Shown: piece after piece, positions 54,754-63,312 of the stretch
Layout: every line of letters starts with the position of its first letter
How positions within the stretch are numbered: the first letter of the stretch is position 1
Source of the DNA: Roseithermus sacchariphilus
GTDB lineage: Bacteria > Bacteroidota > Rhodothermia > Rhodothermales > MEBIC09517
Reading direction: 5' to 3'
DNA: 64,000 nucleotides
NCBI GenBank assembly: GCA_003285105.1
Contig: CP030158.1
Coordinates: 1,960,501 to 2,024,500 of the forward strand
The notes under the pieces: generated by a model
Seen by the model: only the letters and a program-made list of their open reading frames with translations
The model's database searches: none
What the model was told of the DNA's origin: nothing
Made by a program: the position numbers and the translations under genes

Positions 54754-56559
54754 ATGCGTGATCTGATCCGGGAACTGAATCGACTGCGGCCGCTGTTCTC
54801 GCGGGCCGAGAAGATGCGGTACGTCTGGTTGCTGGCGCTGATGATCGGCGGGGCGCTGCTGGACGTCGTCGGGATCGGGGCGGTGCCGGCGTTCGTGGCC
54901 ACGCTGGCCGTGCCGGACAAGGTGCTGGCCTTCCCGGTGGTGGGCGACGGGCTGCAGGCCCTCGGCATCACGACGAGCCGCGAGCTGGTGCTCTGGGGCG
55001 CGGCGTTTCTGATGACCGCCTTCGTGGTCAAGAACGGTTACCTCATCGGAGTATACTACCTGATGGTGCGTACCGTGGAGTACCACCGGGTACGGATGGC
55101 CGACCGGCTGTTCACGGCCTACATGCGGGCGCCCTACACGTTCATCGTGCAGCGCAACTCGGCCGAGCTGCTGCGCAACGTCAACGAAGAGACCAAGGAG
55201 ATCATCACGGGGGTCATCAACCCGCTGCTCGGGCTGGTGATGGCTTTCCTGATGACGGTCTTCACCGCCGCACTCATCGTCGTGGCAACGCCCTGGACGG
55301 GGGTGCTGGGCATCGTGCTCATCGGAGGCGCCAGCGCCCTGTTCTTCCGGCTGGTGCGGGAGCGGTTGCAGCGATACGGCGTGACCGCCAAAGCGGAGCG
55401 GAAAGAGAGCATTCAGGCCATTCACCAGGGCCTCGGGGCGTTTGCCGACGCCCGCGTGGCCGGGCGCGAGCAGCACTTCACCAGAGCGTATCGGCAAAGC
55501 CTGAAGACCTTCGCGCGGGTGACGCGCCTGCGCCAGGTCATCGCGAAGGCAGCACCGCATCTGCTGGAGACCATCGCTGTGGCCGGCATTCTGGGCATCG
55601 CGGTCGTGCTGGTGCTGACCGGCACGGAGCCCATGGTGCTGGTGCCCATGCTGGCGCTCTTCGGGACGGCCGTGGTACGGCTGCGGCAGTCCATCGGCCA
55701 GATCGTCGGGTCGCTGAGCCAGATCCAGTACAGCGTGGCTGCCATTCCCAATGTCGTCGACGACCTGCAGGCGCTGGAGCCGGCCATCGTGCGGGGGGAC
55801 CGCGAGGCGCGGAAGGCCCCGCCGCTTTCCTTCGATCGGAACATCTCGGTGGAGGGGCTGACCTACACCTACCCCAACGCCGACGTGCCGGCCCTGCGGG
55901 AGGTCTCGCTGGAAATCCGAAAGGGGGAAGCCGTGGCCTTCGTGGGGAGCACGGGTTCGGGGAAGTCCACACTCATCCATGTGATCCTGGGGCTGCTGGA
56001 GCCGCAGCAGGGGGAGGTATGCGTGGACGGGGTCCCGATCCGCCGCAACCTGCGGGGATGGCTCGACCGGGTCGGCTACATTCCCCAGCACATCTACCTG
56101 GTGGACGATACGCTGCGGCGGAACATCGCGCTGGGGGTGCCGGACGGGCAGATCGACGACGAGCAGGTGTGGCAGGCCGTCCGGGCGGCGCAGCTGGAGG
56201 AGTTCGTTCGGGGACTTCCCGACGGGCTCGATACGAGGGTGGGAGAGCGGGGCGTCCGTCTCTCGGGGGGACAGCGGCAGCGCGTCGGGCTGGCGCGGGC
56301 CCTCTATGGCAACCCCGAGGTGCTGGTCATGGACGAGGCGACGTCCGCGCTGGACAACCGGACCGAGAGCCTGGTGATGGAGGCGCTGGAGACCCTCCGG
56401 GAAGGGCGTACCTTCATCATGATCGCGCACCGCCTCAGCACCGTACGACGCTGCGATCGGTTGTACTTCCTCCAGGACGGCCGCATCGAAGCCGCCGGAA
56501 CCTTCGACGAACTGGCCCAGCAACATGAGGCCTTTCAGGAGATGGCCGAGGTGGGGTGA
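54754..56559 (+). CDS. ABC transporter, fused permease-ATPase (exporter/flippase-like)
   Basis: A protein of 601 residues. Six membrane helices span about 25-310 (YVWLLALMIGGALLDVVGIGAVPAFVATLA onward). The ATPase domain has Walker A GSTGSGKST, signature LSGGQRQRVGLARALYG, Walker B VLVMDEATSALDNRTE and the switch His in MIAHRLSTV. This is the type IV exporter layout shared by MsbA- and PglK-type flippases. With no Wzx in the window, it could move lipid-linked sugar units, as PglK does; lipid or peptide export is possible. It starts 46 bases after the SLBB gene. Confidence 0.9.
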   Translation: MRDLIRELNRLRPLFSRAEKMRYVWLLALMIGGALLDVVGIGAVPAFVATLAVPDKVLAFPVVGDGLQALGITTSRELVLWGAAFLMTAFVVKNGYLIGVYYLMVRTVEYHRVRMADRLFTAYMRAPYTFIVQRNSAELLRNVNEETKEIITGVINPLLGLVMAFLMTVFTAALIVVATPWTGVLGIVLIGGASALFFRLVRERLQRYGVTAKAERKESIQAIHQGLGAFADARVAGREQHFTRAYRQSLKTFARVTRLRQVIAKAAPHLLETIAVAGILGIAVVLVLTGTEPMVLVPMLALFGTAVVRLRQSIGQIVGSLSQIQYSVAAIPNVVDDLQALEPAIVRGDREARKAPPLSFDRNISVEGLTYTYPNADVPALREVSLEIRKGEAVAFVGSTGSGKSTLIHVILGLLEPQQGEVCVDGVPIRRNLRGWLDRVGYIPQHIYLVDDTLRRNIALGVPDGQIDDEQVWQAVRAAQLEEFVRGLPDGLDTRVGERGVRLSGGQRQRVGLARALYGNPEVLVMDEATSALDNRTESLVMEALETLREGRTFIMIAHRLSTVRRCDRLYFLQDGRIEAAGTFDELAQQHEAFQEMAEVG

Positions 56560-56677
56560 GAAGATGGATGGATAAAGGGAAAGCCATCCTCTAAGTATTG
56601 TAGGGCCTGTATTTGCTAGGTGAAGAGCGATTGGATGTATTTCTTTGCATTTGATCAGGAAATGAAAAGATCTTGAG

Positions 56678-57520
56678 ATGTTGATGACATTGAGTGGACT
56701 TGACAGGAAACCTCAGGTGTTTTTGAGCAGGCTTATGGCTCTTGTGCCTGGTCTGTGGATTGATACGCCAGCAGTGTTTGTACTGTCGACAGGCAGAACG
56801 GGCACTGAAACACTAACCCGATTGCTTGACTTGCATGATTCTATTGATGCTTATCATGAGCCCCATCCGCAACTTCTTGTTGAGCGCAAGAAAGCACGTC
56901 TAGAAGTATATGCCAATCCGAAAAGATATCAGCGTATTTTTTGTCATTCAAGGGCGGCTCTAATTTTGAAGTCGAGGATGCGTGGTAAATTGTATGCGGA
57001 AACATCGGCACGTTTGACCTTTTTTGCGCCAGTAATATCATCGCTGATGCCTAATGCTAAATTTGTATATATGCACAGGCATCCAGGGGATGTTGTGCGT
57101 TCGGGAATGAGGCGGGGATGGTATGTCAATCATCCAGCAGATTATGCGCGAATTGAGCCGGGTCCACAGGAAGAAGCCCATCGTCATTGGCATTCATGGG
57201 GGGCGTTTGAGAAGATTTGTTGGTACTGGGATGCATATAATCGCTTTGCGCTGAACTTTATGGATTCGATGCCTGATAACAGAATATTTGTAATGCCTTC
57301 AGAGATGCTATATCAAGGAAGGGGTGTCGGGACGCTCTTTGAATTCATGGGTTTAGATAAACCTGATGATCAAAAAATTGAAGACGTGTTGCGTCATAAA
57401 TACAATAAGCAAACCAAATCATCATTTCCTAAATTTGATGATTGGGATTCTGAAATGAAGCAGACTCTTTATATGCTTGCCGGAGATACTATGCGGCGAC
57501 TCGGGTATCCTGTGATGTAG
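56678..57520 (+). CDS. sulfotransferase-family protein in an AT-rich island
   Basis: A protein of 280 residues with the PAPS 5'-phosphosulfate loop STGRTGTET (37-45) and the 3'-phosphate motif YMHRHPGDVVRSGMRRGW, which place it in the sulfotransferase superfamily. It should transfer sulfate from PAPS to a glycan or other acceptor. Base use differs sharply from its neighbours: in the 60 bases from 57301 only 26 are G or C, and codons ending in A or T dominate. The gap before it (56560-56677) is AT-rich too. It is probably a recent acquisition. ATG 56684 is an alternative start. Confidence 0.85.
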   Translation: MLMTLSGLDRKPQVFLSRLMALVPGLWIDTPAVFVLSTGRTGTETLTRLLDLHDSIDAYHEPHPQLLVERKKARLEVYANPKRYQRIFCHSRAALILKSRMRGKLYAETSARLTFFAPVISSLMPNAKFVYMHRHPGDVVRSGMRRGWYVNHPADYARIEPGPQEEAHRHWHSWGAFEKICWYWDAYNRFALNFMDSMPDNRIFVMPSEMLYQGRGVGTLFEFMGLDKPDDQKIEDVLRHKYNKQTKSSFPKFDDWDSEMKQTLYMLAGDTMRRLGYPVM

Positions 57521-57540
57521 ATGTTAAGGTGTGAGAAAAG

Positions 57541-58695
57541 ATGGAAGTCTCGTCGAAGGTAAAGTGGCGAGAGGTGGTACCTCGGGATTCCAGGGAGGAT
57601 ACTACTTCAGAGAAAACGAAAAAAAAAGAAAAAAGCCGTGTGCGTGCTGCCCTGGAGCGCCGGTTGCGGCGAATCTGGCAGCGGCTGGAACCCCGCTTGA
57701 TGCGTCTGGCTGCGAGGTCGAGTCGTCTCAGTTCATGGTATTACGCACTCTTCGATCACAGTTTCGACCGGGAGCATCGCGCCGTGTTGGTGGGACGTCT
57801 GGCGTGGGAGGAGAGCAAGCAGGCCGCCGGGAAGACGTCGAGCCTGCTGCGACGTAACATCCATCGCCTGGAGAAGGGACTGTTGATGCGTCCCAGGCGT
57901 CCCATTTTTGCTCTGGATTATATCGGGGAGACGTTCGCGTTTTACGAGTCAGCCATTCAGTCTGATGGCTCGGTTTCCATAACCGGAGAAGAACTCCACT
58001 GGGCGTATGATGTGCTCAGTGAGTATTTCTCTGTGACGGGATCTCATCCCCGTATCGATCCCCTGCGAGAACGTTTCCAGTCCCTGCCGGTCCCGCCCGG
58101 CGTGAACGGACAGCCCTGGCGTCCTTATAAGCGAGACCTTTCAAAGCCTCCTTCGGTCGGATATGAGGATTTGCTTGCGCTCGCCTGGCGGCGGCGATCC
58201 GTGCGCTGGTTTCTACCCGAACCGGTTCCGCGTGAACTCATCGAGAAGGCCATCGAGGTAGCCAAACTGTCTCCGAGTGCCTGTAATCGCCAGCCTTTTC
58301 AGTTCCAGGTATTCGATGATCCGGACCTCGTGCCAGAGGTAGCGTCGTTGCCTGGAGGTACCGCCGGGTTCTCCCATCAGTTTCCGGCCATTGTCGTGCT
58401 GGTTGGCGAGCTCAGGAATTATTACGGAGAGCGGGATCGACACCTGATTTACATCGATGCTTCTCTGGCGGCGATGAGCTTTGTCTTTGCCTGCGAGACC
58501 CTGGGCCTCGGGACGTGCTGTATCAACTGGCCGGATATCGAGGAGGACGAGAAACGGGCCGACGAGGTTTTGCAACTGGAACCGGATCAGCGGCCCATCA
58601 TGTTCATCGCTGTGGGTTTCCCGGACCCCGAGGGAATGGTGGCGTACTCTCAGAAAAAGCCCAATTCGCAGATCTGCCGGTACAACTTCGAATGA
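57541..58695 (+). CDS. nitroreductase-family protein, EPS-associated
   Basis: A protein of 384 residues. A basic, helical N-terminal extension of about 200 residues includes LLRRNIHRLEKGLLMRPRRPIFALDYIGET, which is characteristic of nitroreductases found in polysaccharide clusters. The FMN-binding domain follows with RRSVRWFLPEPVPRELI, LSPSACNRQPFQFQVF, YIDASLAAMSFVFACETLGLGTC and a final PNSQICRYN. It may reduce or oxidise a sugar intermediate with FMN; the reaction is not known. Its stop codon overlaps the start of a pyruvyltransferase gene (ATGA). Confidence 0.85.
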   Translation: MEVSSKVKWREVVPRDSREDTTSEKTKKKEKSRVRAALERRLRRIWQRLEPRLMRLAARSSRLSSWYYALFDHSFDREHRAVLVGRLAWEESKQAAGKTSSLLRRNIHRLEKGLLMRPRRPIFALDYIGETFAFYESAIQSDGSVSITGEELHWAYDVLSEYFSVTGSHPRIDPLRERFQSLPVPPGVNGQPWRPYKRDLSKPPSVGYEDLLALAWRRRSVRWFLPEPVPRELIEKAIEVAKLSPSACNRQPFQFQVFDDPDLVPEVASLPGGTAGFSHQFPAIVVLVGELRNYYGERDRHLIYIDASLAAMSFVFACETLGLGTCCINWPDIEEDEKRADEVLQLEPDQRPIMFIAVGFPDPEGMVAYSQKKPNSQICRYNFE

Positions 58696-59822
58696 CCCTC
58701 GGCATCGTTGGAACCAATGCCTGGAACAAGGGGGCCGAGCTGATGCAGGTCGCCCTTCAGGAGCACCTGCGTCGCCGGGATCCCGGGGTGGTGCTGGCGG
58801 TGCCGGGCGACTTCGGCTCATTCGAGGAGCGGGCGCAGTACCGCCTGCGCTACATGCTTCCGCCGTTGCGCAAGGGACGCGCCTGGCTGGCCCTGCAACT
58901 CCTGCCTATGTCGCTGCGCCGGTCGTTTGGCGTCGTCGTCGAGGACGAGGTCGACGCCATATTGGACGCCTCCGGGTTTGCCTTCGGGGACCAGCACCCG
59001 CTCCAGCGCACGGTGCGCTTTGCGGAGGACGTGGAGCGGTGGCGGCGGCAGGGGAAGCCGGTCGTGCTGCTGCCTCAGGCGCTGGGGCCGTTCGAGCAGC
59101 CGGCCATGCGGGCGGCCTTCGCCCGGGTGCTGCGGGCGGCGACGCGGGTCTACGCGCGGGATCCGATCTCGCTGGAGCATGCCCGATCGGTGGCCCCCGA
59201 TGCGGAGAACCTGCGCCTGGCGCCCGACTTCACAAACCTCGTCAAGCCGCTGGAGCCGACGCAGATCGGTTCGCTGAACCGGGCCTGCATCGTGCCGAAC
59301 CAGCGGATGATCGAGAAGGCCGCGAGCCGGGAAGAGGCCGACGCCTATGTGCCGCTGCTCGGGACGGTCGTCCGGGCCGTGGAGGCGCACGGGGTGGAGC
59401 CGGTGTTGCTGATCCACGGCGCGCACGACGCCCCGCTGGTGGAGGCCGTGCAGCAGCACCTGGGCCGTTCGCTGCCCGTGATCGAGGAGCGAGACCCGGT
59501 CCGGATCAAGGCCGAGCTGGGCCGGAGCCGGCTGGTGGTGGCCTCGCGCTTCCACGCGCTGGTGAGCGCGCTGACACAGGGCGTACCCGCCATCGCCACG
59601 AGCTGGAGCCACAAGTACGAGATGCTCTTCGCTGACTACGGCTGCCCGGATCTGGTGCTGCCCGTCCCGGCCGAGGCGGAGCAGGTCCACGCTGCGGTGA
59701 CGCGCACGCTCGGCGCTGGGCGGGAGGACCTGGTCGAGACGCTACAGGCCCGCGCGGAGGCGTTCATGGCGCAGACGCGGGAGATGTGGCAGGAGGTGGA
59801 GGAGGTGCTGGGGATGAAGTGA
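58692..59822 (+). CDS. polysaccharide pyruvyl transferase family protein
   Basis: A protein of 376 residues that starts at ATG 58692 inside the nitroreductase stop. Family features include TLGIVGTNAWNKGAELMQVALQEHLRR at the start, ILDASGFAFGDQHP, VVLLPQALGPFEQPAMRAAF, YARDPISLEHARS, and the C-terminal SRLVVASRFHALVSALTQGVPAIATSWSHKYEML, which matches the GT-B-like second domain. Such enzymes add a pyruvate ketal from PEP to a sugar, giving the polymer negative charge. Coupled translation with the nitroreductase suggests the two act together. GC returns to the usual high level here. Confidence 0.88.
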   Translation: MTLGIVGTNAWNKGAELMQVALQEHLRRRDPGVVLAVPGDFGSFEERAQYRLRYMLPPLRKGRAWLALQLLPMSLRRSFGVVVEDEVDAILDASGFAFGDQHPLQRTVRFAEDVERWRRQGKPVVLLPQALGPFEQPAMRAAFARVLRAATRVYARDPISLEHARSVAPDAENLRLAPDFTNLVKPLEPTQIGSLNRACIVPNQRMIEKAASREEADAYVPLLGTVVRAVEAHGVEPVLLIHGAHDAPLVEAVQQHLGRSLPVIEERDPVRIKAELGRSRLVVASRFHALVSALTQGVPAIATSWSHKYEMLFADYGCPDLVLPVPAEAEQVHAAVTRTLGAGREDLVETLQARAEAFMAQTREMWQEVEEVLGMK

Positions 59823-59902
59823 CAACGGACAGCCGCATGAAAGACCTGTTTTCGGAAGTCTCGCCGATGAAAAGATAGTACCACCTTAAACTGGAGCTTG
59901 AT

Positions 59903-61597
59903 ATGAAACGCGGTTTGCTGAAAAGCAAGTATCTGTTGATTTTGTTTTTTGTGAGCACTCTTGTGTTCAGCTTTTCGTATGGCATCCTTGTTGGAAGATT
60001 TAAGATATTTCCCTACGACAGCTTGAAAAATGTCTGGTCTTCAGCATCGGGTGTGAAGAAGGTGGTAGCGCCCGCATTGGAGGGTACGGTCAGTGGTCAG
60101 GAGAAATCAATGATTGAAACCAATCTTATGGTGATAGAAGCCCATAAGTACAATATTATGGGTGAACATGGTTTGATGGGTGACGGAGGAGCTCTAGAAA
60201 AGGTGGGTGATGTGGTGCTAGGTGTTGATAGGGAGGGTAGCTTCTTTTCCTATGAACCAGGAGGGGTTGTTGTCAAAATGAATATCAATGTTGATATGAA
60301 TAAAAATTCCTTCCTGGATTATATGCAGGGGCATATAGAAAGGGAAGGGACGAGGCGGAACGCGGATCGGTATTTCAGGGTGCTGGATCTGGCGGCAAGG
60401 GAAACCGAAAGAGGGGTAGAGTTGGTGGTTTCTCATCATTACTGGGATGACGAGGCACAGGGTAAGCGGATGCGTGTTTCGCGTCTGCTGGTGAATGACA
60501 TGCGGGTTTTGCTCGAAGGACAACGTGTCGGGGCTGAGGCATGGGAAGTGCTTTATGAAAGCTATCCACCCATTCCGTTTGGTGACCCACCACATAAAGC
60601 GATCATAACCAATCATACCGGTGGCCGAATGGCCTTTGATCGTCGGGGGAATTTGATTGTTGGTATAGGGGAGCACCGGTTCGACGGAATATCGTATCCA
60701 CAGATTGCTGCTCAAGACGACACAAGCAGCTATGGCAAGTTGATTCGAATCGACCTTGAGACAGGACAGACCGGCGTCTATGCCAAAGGAGTGCGTAATC
60801 CTCAGGGTATGTTGCTAGACCGAGATGGGAATCTATGGGAGTCCGAGCATGGTCCCCGGGGAGGCGATGAGCTAAACCTGATCCATGAGGGAGGTAATTA
60901 CGGATGGCCATTTGTTACTTATGGGACCGAGGAAAACGCATTTGCGTGGCCACACAATAAGCGGCAGGGTCATCATGATGAATATGTGCGGCCCGTATAT
61001 GCCTGGGTGCCTTCAATAGGCATTTCTAATCTGATACAGGTTGATAACGCTGCGCATCCCTGGGATGGAGATCTCTTGGTGTCCTCGCTTGCTGGTTTGA
61101 CCCTGTACAGGCTACATGTCCGGGAGGGACGCGTAGTGCTTGCTGAGCCGATTCGTATCGGCGAGCGGATACGTGACCTGCTGATGCTTGATGATGGTAC
61201 GATTCTTCTCTTTGCTGATAATGCCAGGTTTATTGAGTTAAAGCCTGCCAGCCAGGAGGAAGAAAGTGTTGCCTTTCAGTTTACTGCACAGGAGCGAGAA
61301 ATGGGCCTGGATGAAGTGATAAATTACTGTGCCACCTGTCATAGCTTCAGCAGAGCAGCAGGGGGAGGTAGTGCTCCGCCGTTGTGGGGTGTATGGGGGC
61401 GCGATATTGCTGGATCCGAGTATCCAAACTATTCCGGTGCGCTTCGCCGTGTTGAGGGAGTTTGGAATGAAGAGGCGTTGGTGGCATATCTTACCAATCC
61501 ACAACGTTTTGCGCCAGGCACAACGATGCCCGATCCCGGACTTGTAGACGAGGCAACGCTGAAGGCCGTAGTGGATTATCTGAAGCGCCTCCGGTAG
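59903..61597 (+). CDS. PQQ-type sugar dehydrogenase fused to c-type cytochrome
   Basis: A protein of 564 residues. One N-terminal hydrophobic helix (YLLILFFVSTLVFSFSYGILVG) acts as signal or anchor. The propeller domain has GRMAFDRRGNLIVGIGEHRF, SSYGKLIRIDLETGQ, KGVRNPQGMLLDRDGNLWESEHGPRGGDELNLI and NYGWPFVTYG, typical of the glucose/sorbosone dehydrogenase family. The C-terminal 100 residues hold one haem-c site, C476-x2-C479-H480, and a likely distal Met in PGTTMPDPG. It should oxidise a sugar or aldehyde in the periplasm and pass electrons to the fused haem. The gene is AT-richer than its neighbours (27 of 60 G/C from 60301). Confidence 0.85.
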   Translation: MKRGLLKSKYLLILFFVSTLVFSFSYGILVGRFKIFPYDSLKNVWSSASGVKKVVAPALEGTVSGQEKSMIETNLMVIEAHKYNIMGEHGLMGDGGALEKVGDVVLGVDREGSFFSYEPGGVVVKMNINVDMNKNSFLDYMQGHIEREGTRRNADRYFRVLDLAARETERGVELVVSHHYWDDEAQGKRMRVSRLLVNDMRVLLEGQRVGAEAWEVLYESYPPIPFGDPPHKAIITNHTGGRMAFDRRGNLIVGIGEHRFDGISYPQIAAQDDTSSYGKLIRIDLETGQTGVYAKGVRNPQGMLLDRDGNLWESEHGPRGGDELNLIHEGGNYGWPFVTYGTEENAFAWPHNKRQGHHDEYVRPVYAWVPSIGISNLIQVDNAAHPWDGDLLVSSLAGLTLYRLHVREGRVVLAEPIRIGERIRDLLMLDDGTILLFADNARFIELKPASQEEESVAFQFTAQEREMGLDEVINYCATCHSFSRAAGGGSAPPLWGVWGRDIAGSEYPNYSGALRRVEGVWNEEALVAYLTNPQRFAPGTTMPDPGLVDEATLKAVVDYLKRLR

Positions 61598-61633
61598 TGC
61601 CTCCGACGCAGTAAGGCAGTTGGTTGGAACGGA

Positions 61634-62464
61634 ATGGTCTATATACATATCGGGATGTCAAAGGCCGACTCTTCGGCGATCCAGCAGGCGCTGGTGGACA
61701 ATGATGAGATGCTCCGTGCATCCGGAATCATCTATCCCCGGGCAGGCAGGCGTGGGGTGGCCCATTACAAAATCAATGCAGACCTCCGACGCCGGGGAAG
61801 CACTGCGCAGCTTCGGATGGCTCTCGATGAAGCTGCCCCCTTCAGGACGGCCGTGCTGAGTTGTGAAGGATTCTGGCTTTTTTCGGACGACGAGGTATCC
61901 CGGTTGCGAGAAGGATTTGGAGATCGAGAGGTTGAAGTGATCCTCTATCTGCGCAGGCCGGCGAGCTATCTGCCGTCTTCGTATCGCCAGGGTATCAAAC
62001 AGCGTGGGCGGTCGGAATCTGTGCTGTCTTATCTGGCCGGAGTACAACGCGAAAGTCGGATGAACTATCCTCGCCTGCTGGAGCGGTGGGGGCGGCATTT
62101 TTCGCTCCGCGTGCGGGCCTACGAGGCGGTGCGTGGCGCTATCGAAGCCGACTGCATGCAGGCCATCGGTGCCCCGCTCGATCGGATCGACGTGCGGCGC
62201 CGCGTGGTCAACGTGACCCCGTCGGACGGGGCGCATCAGGTCATGCTCTGGGCCAACCGGTTGTTGCCTGCTTTCCTGGCTCGGAGGGTACGCCTGGCTG
62301 TTCGTCGTTCGGGGTGGCGCTTCGACGTTCTGCCTCCGATCGATGACGAACCGCTTCGCCGGTACGGCCGGGAGGTGGTACAGACGTGGGATCTGGACGT
62401 GATGCGTCGCTATGTGCCGGAGGAAGACCTGAAGGTGTTGCTGGCTACGGAGGAGGGGGTATGA
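61634..62464 (+). CDS. sulfotransferase-like protein with degenerate PAPS loop
   Basis: A protein of 276 residues. The start VYIHIGMSKADSSAIQQAL aligns with the H-x-G-x-x-K-T-G-T-T-x-x-Q opening of P-loop sulfotransferases, but the loop reads KADSS. The second motif, EVILYLRRPASYLPSSYRQGIKQRG, keeps the Arg and Ser of the 3'-phosphate site. The middle (MNYPRLLERWGRHFSLRVRAYE) and C-terminal helices fit the family. Activity is doubtful because the 5'-phosphate loop is altered. Its stop overlaps the next start by ATGA. Confidence 0.7.
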   Translation: MVYIHIGMSKADSSAIQQALVDNDEMLRASGIIYPRAGRRGVAHYKINADLRRRGSTAQLRMALDEAAPFRTAVLSCEGFWLFSDDEVSRLREGFGDREVEVILYLRRPASYLPSSYRQGIKQRGRSESVLSYLAGVQRESRMNYPRLLERWGRHFSLRVRAYEAVRGAIEADCMQAIGAPLDRIDVRRRVVNVTPSDGAHQVMLWANRLLPAFLARRVRLAVRRSGWRFDVLPPIDDEPLRRYGREVVQTWDLDVMRRYVPEEDLKVLLATEEGV

Positions 62465-63312
62465 CAAGAAGCCTGCGTGATCGTGTCCGGGAAGGCGTCG
62501 AGCGGATCCACCTTCGGTTTGCCCTGCGCGATGTGGAGCGCCGGAGCCCGATTCTGGTCTACCAGATGGGGAAGGTCGGATCGAGCACGGTGACGCGAAC
62601 CCTGGCGTCGCTGGGCCTGTCCGAGCCGGTGTTGCATCTGCACACGCTCAACCCGGAGACCCTGCGCCGGGCCGTCGAACGACAGCGTGCGTCGGTGCAG
62701 CCTCGGCTCCACACGCATTTGCTGGTCTCGGAGCGTCTCATCCCGCGGCTGCCGTTTCCGTGCCGGGTGATCACGCTGGTGCGTGACCCCGTCGCACGAG
62801 CGATTTCGTTCGTGTTCGAGGATCGCTGGAAGAAAGTCCCCGAGGCGGTACAGGGCGACGGATCGGTAGACGCCGGCCGGGTCCGGCACAAGGTGCTCGA
62901 ACTGCTGGAAGGAGAGAACGGTATTGCAGATCCGACACGCTGGTTCGAGAGCGAACTGCACGAGATGCTGGGCATCGACGTGTTCGCGCGGCCGTTCGAC
63001 CACGAACCGGGATACCAGATCCTGGAGCAGGGTGGTGTCTCGGCCCTGGTGTTGCGGCTGGAGGACCTGAACCGGGTGCTGGCGCCGGCCCTGGCGGCGT
63101 TTCTGGACTTGCCCGAGGAACGCATCCAGGTGGCCCGGGCCAATGTGGGTGAGGGCAAGGCCTACGGTGCATCGCTCCGGGAGGTGAAGGCGACGTTGCA
63201 ATTGCCGGAGGCGCTGCTGGATCGTATCTATGCTACGCGCTATGCCCGGCACTTCTATGCCGAAGAGATCGAGGCCTTTCAGGATCGATGGAGGCGCCGT
63301 GACGAGACCTGA
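62461..63312 (+). CDS. sulfotransferase-like capsular polysaccharide protein
   Basis: A protein of 283 residues with ILVYQMGKVGSSTVTRTL (K38, S41-T43), the P-loop of the putative capsular polysaccharide synthesis/NKWYS group. CRVITLVRDPVARAISFVFEDRW supplies the second motif, and the WFESELHEMLGIDVF segment recurs in that group. These proteins are thought to be sulfotransferases or related group-transfer enzymes on surface glycans. It overlaps the preceding gene by four bases and the following glycosyltransferase by 14, so three proteins are tightly coupled. ATG 62461 is chosen. Confidence 0.8.
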   Translation: MTRSLRDRVREGVERIHLRFALRDVERRSPILVYQMGKVGSSTVTRTLASLGLSEPVLHLHTLNPETLRRAVERQRASVQPRLHTHLLVSERLIPRLPFPCRVITLVRDPVARAISFVFEDRWKKVPEAVQGDGSVDAGRVRHKVLELLEGENGIADPTRWFESELHEMLGIDVFARPFDHEPGYQILEQGGVSALVLRLEDLNRVLAPALAAFLDLPEERIQVARANVGEGKAYGASLREVKATLQLPEALLDRIYATRYARHFYAEEIEAFQDRWRRRDET

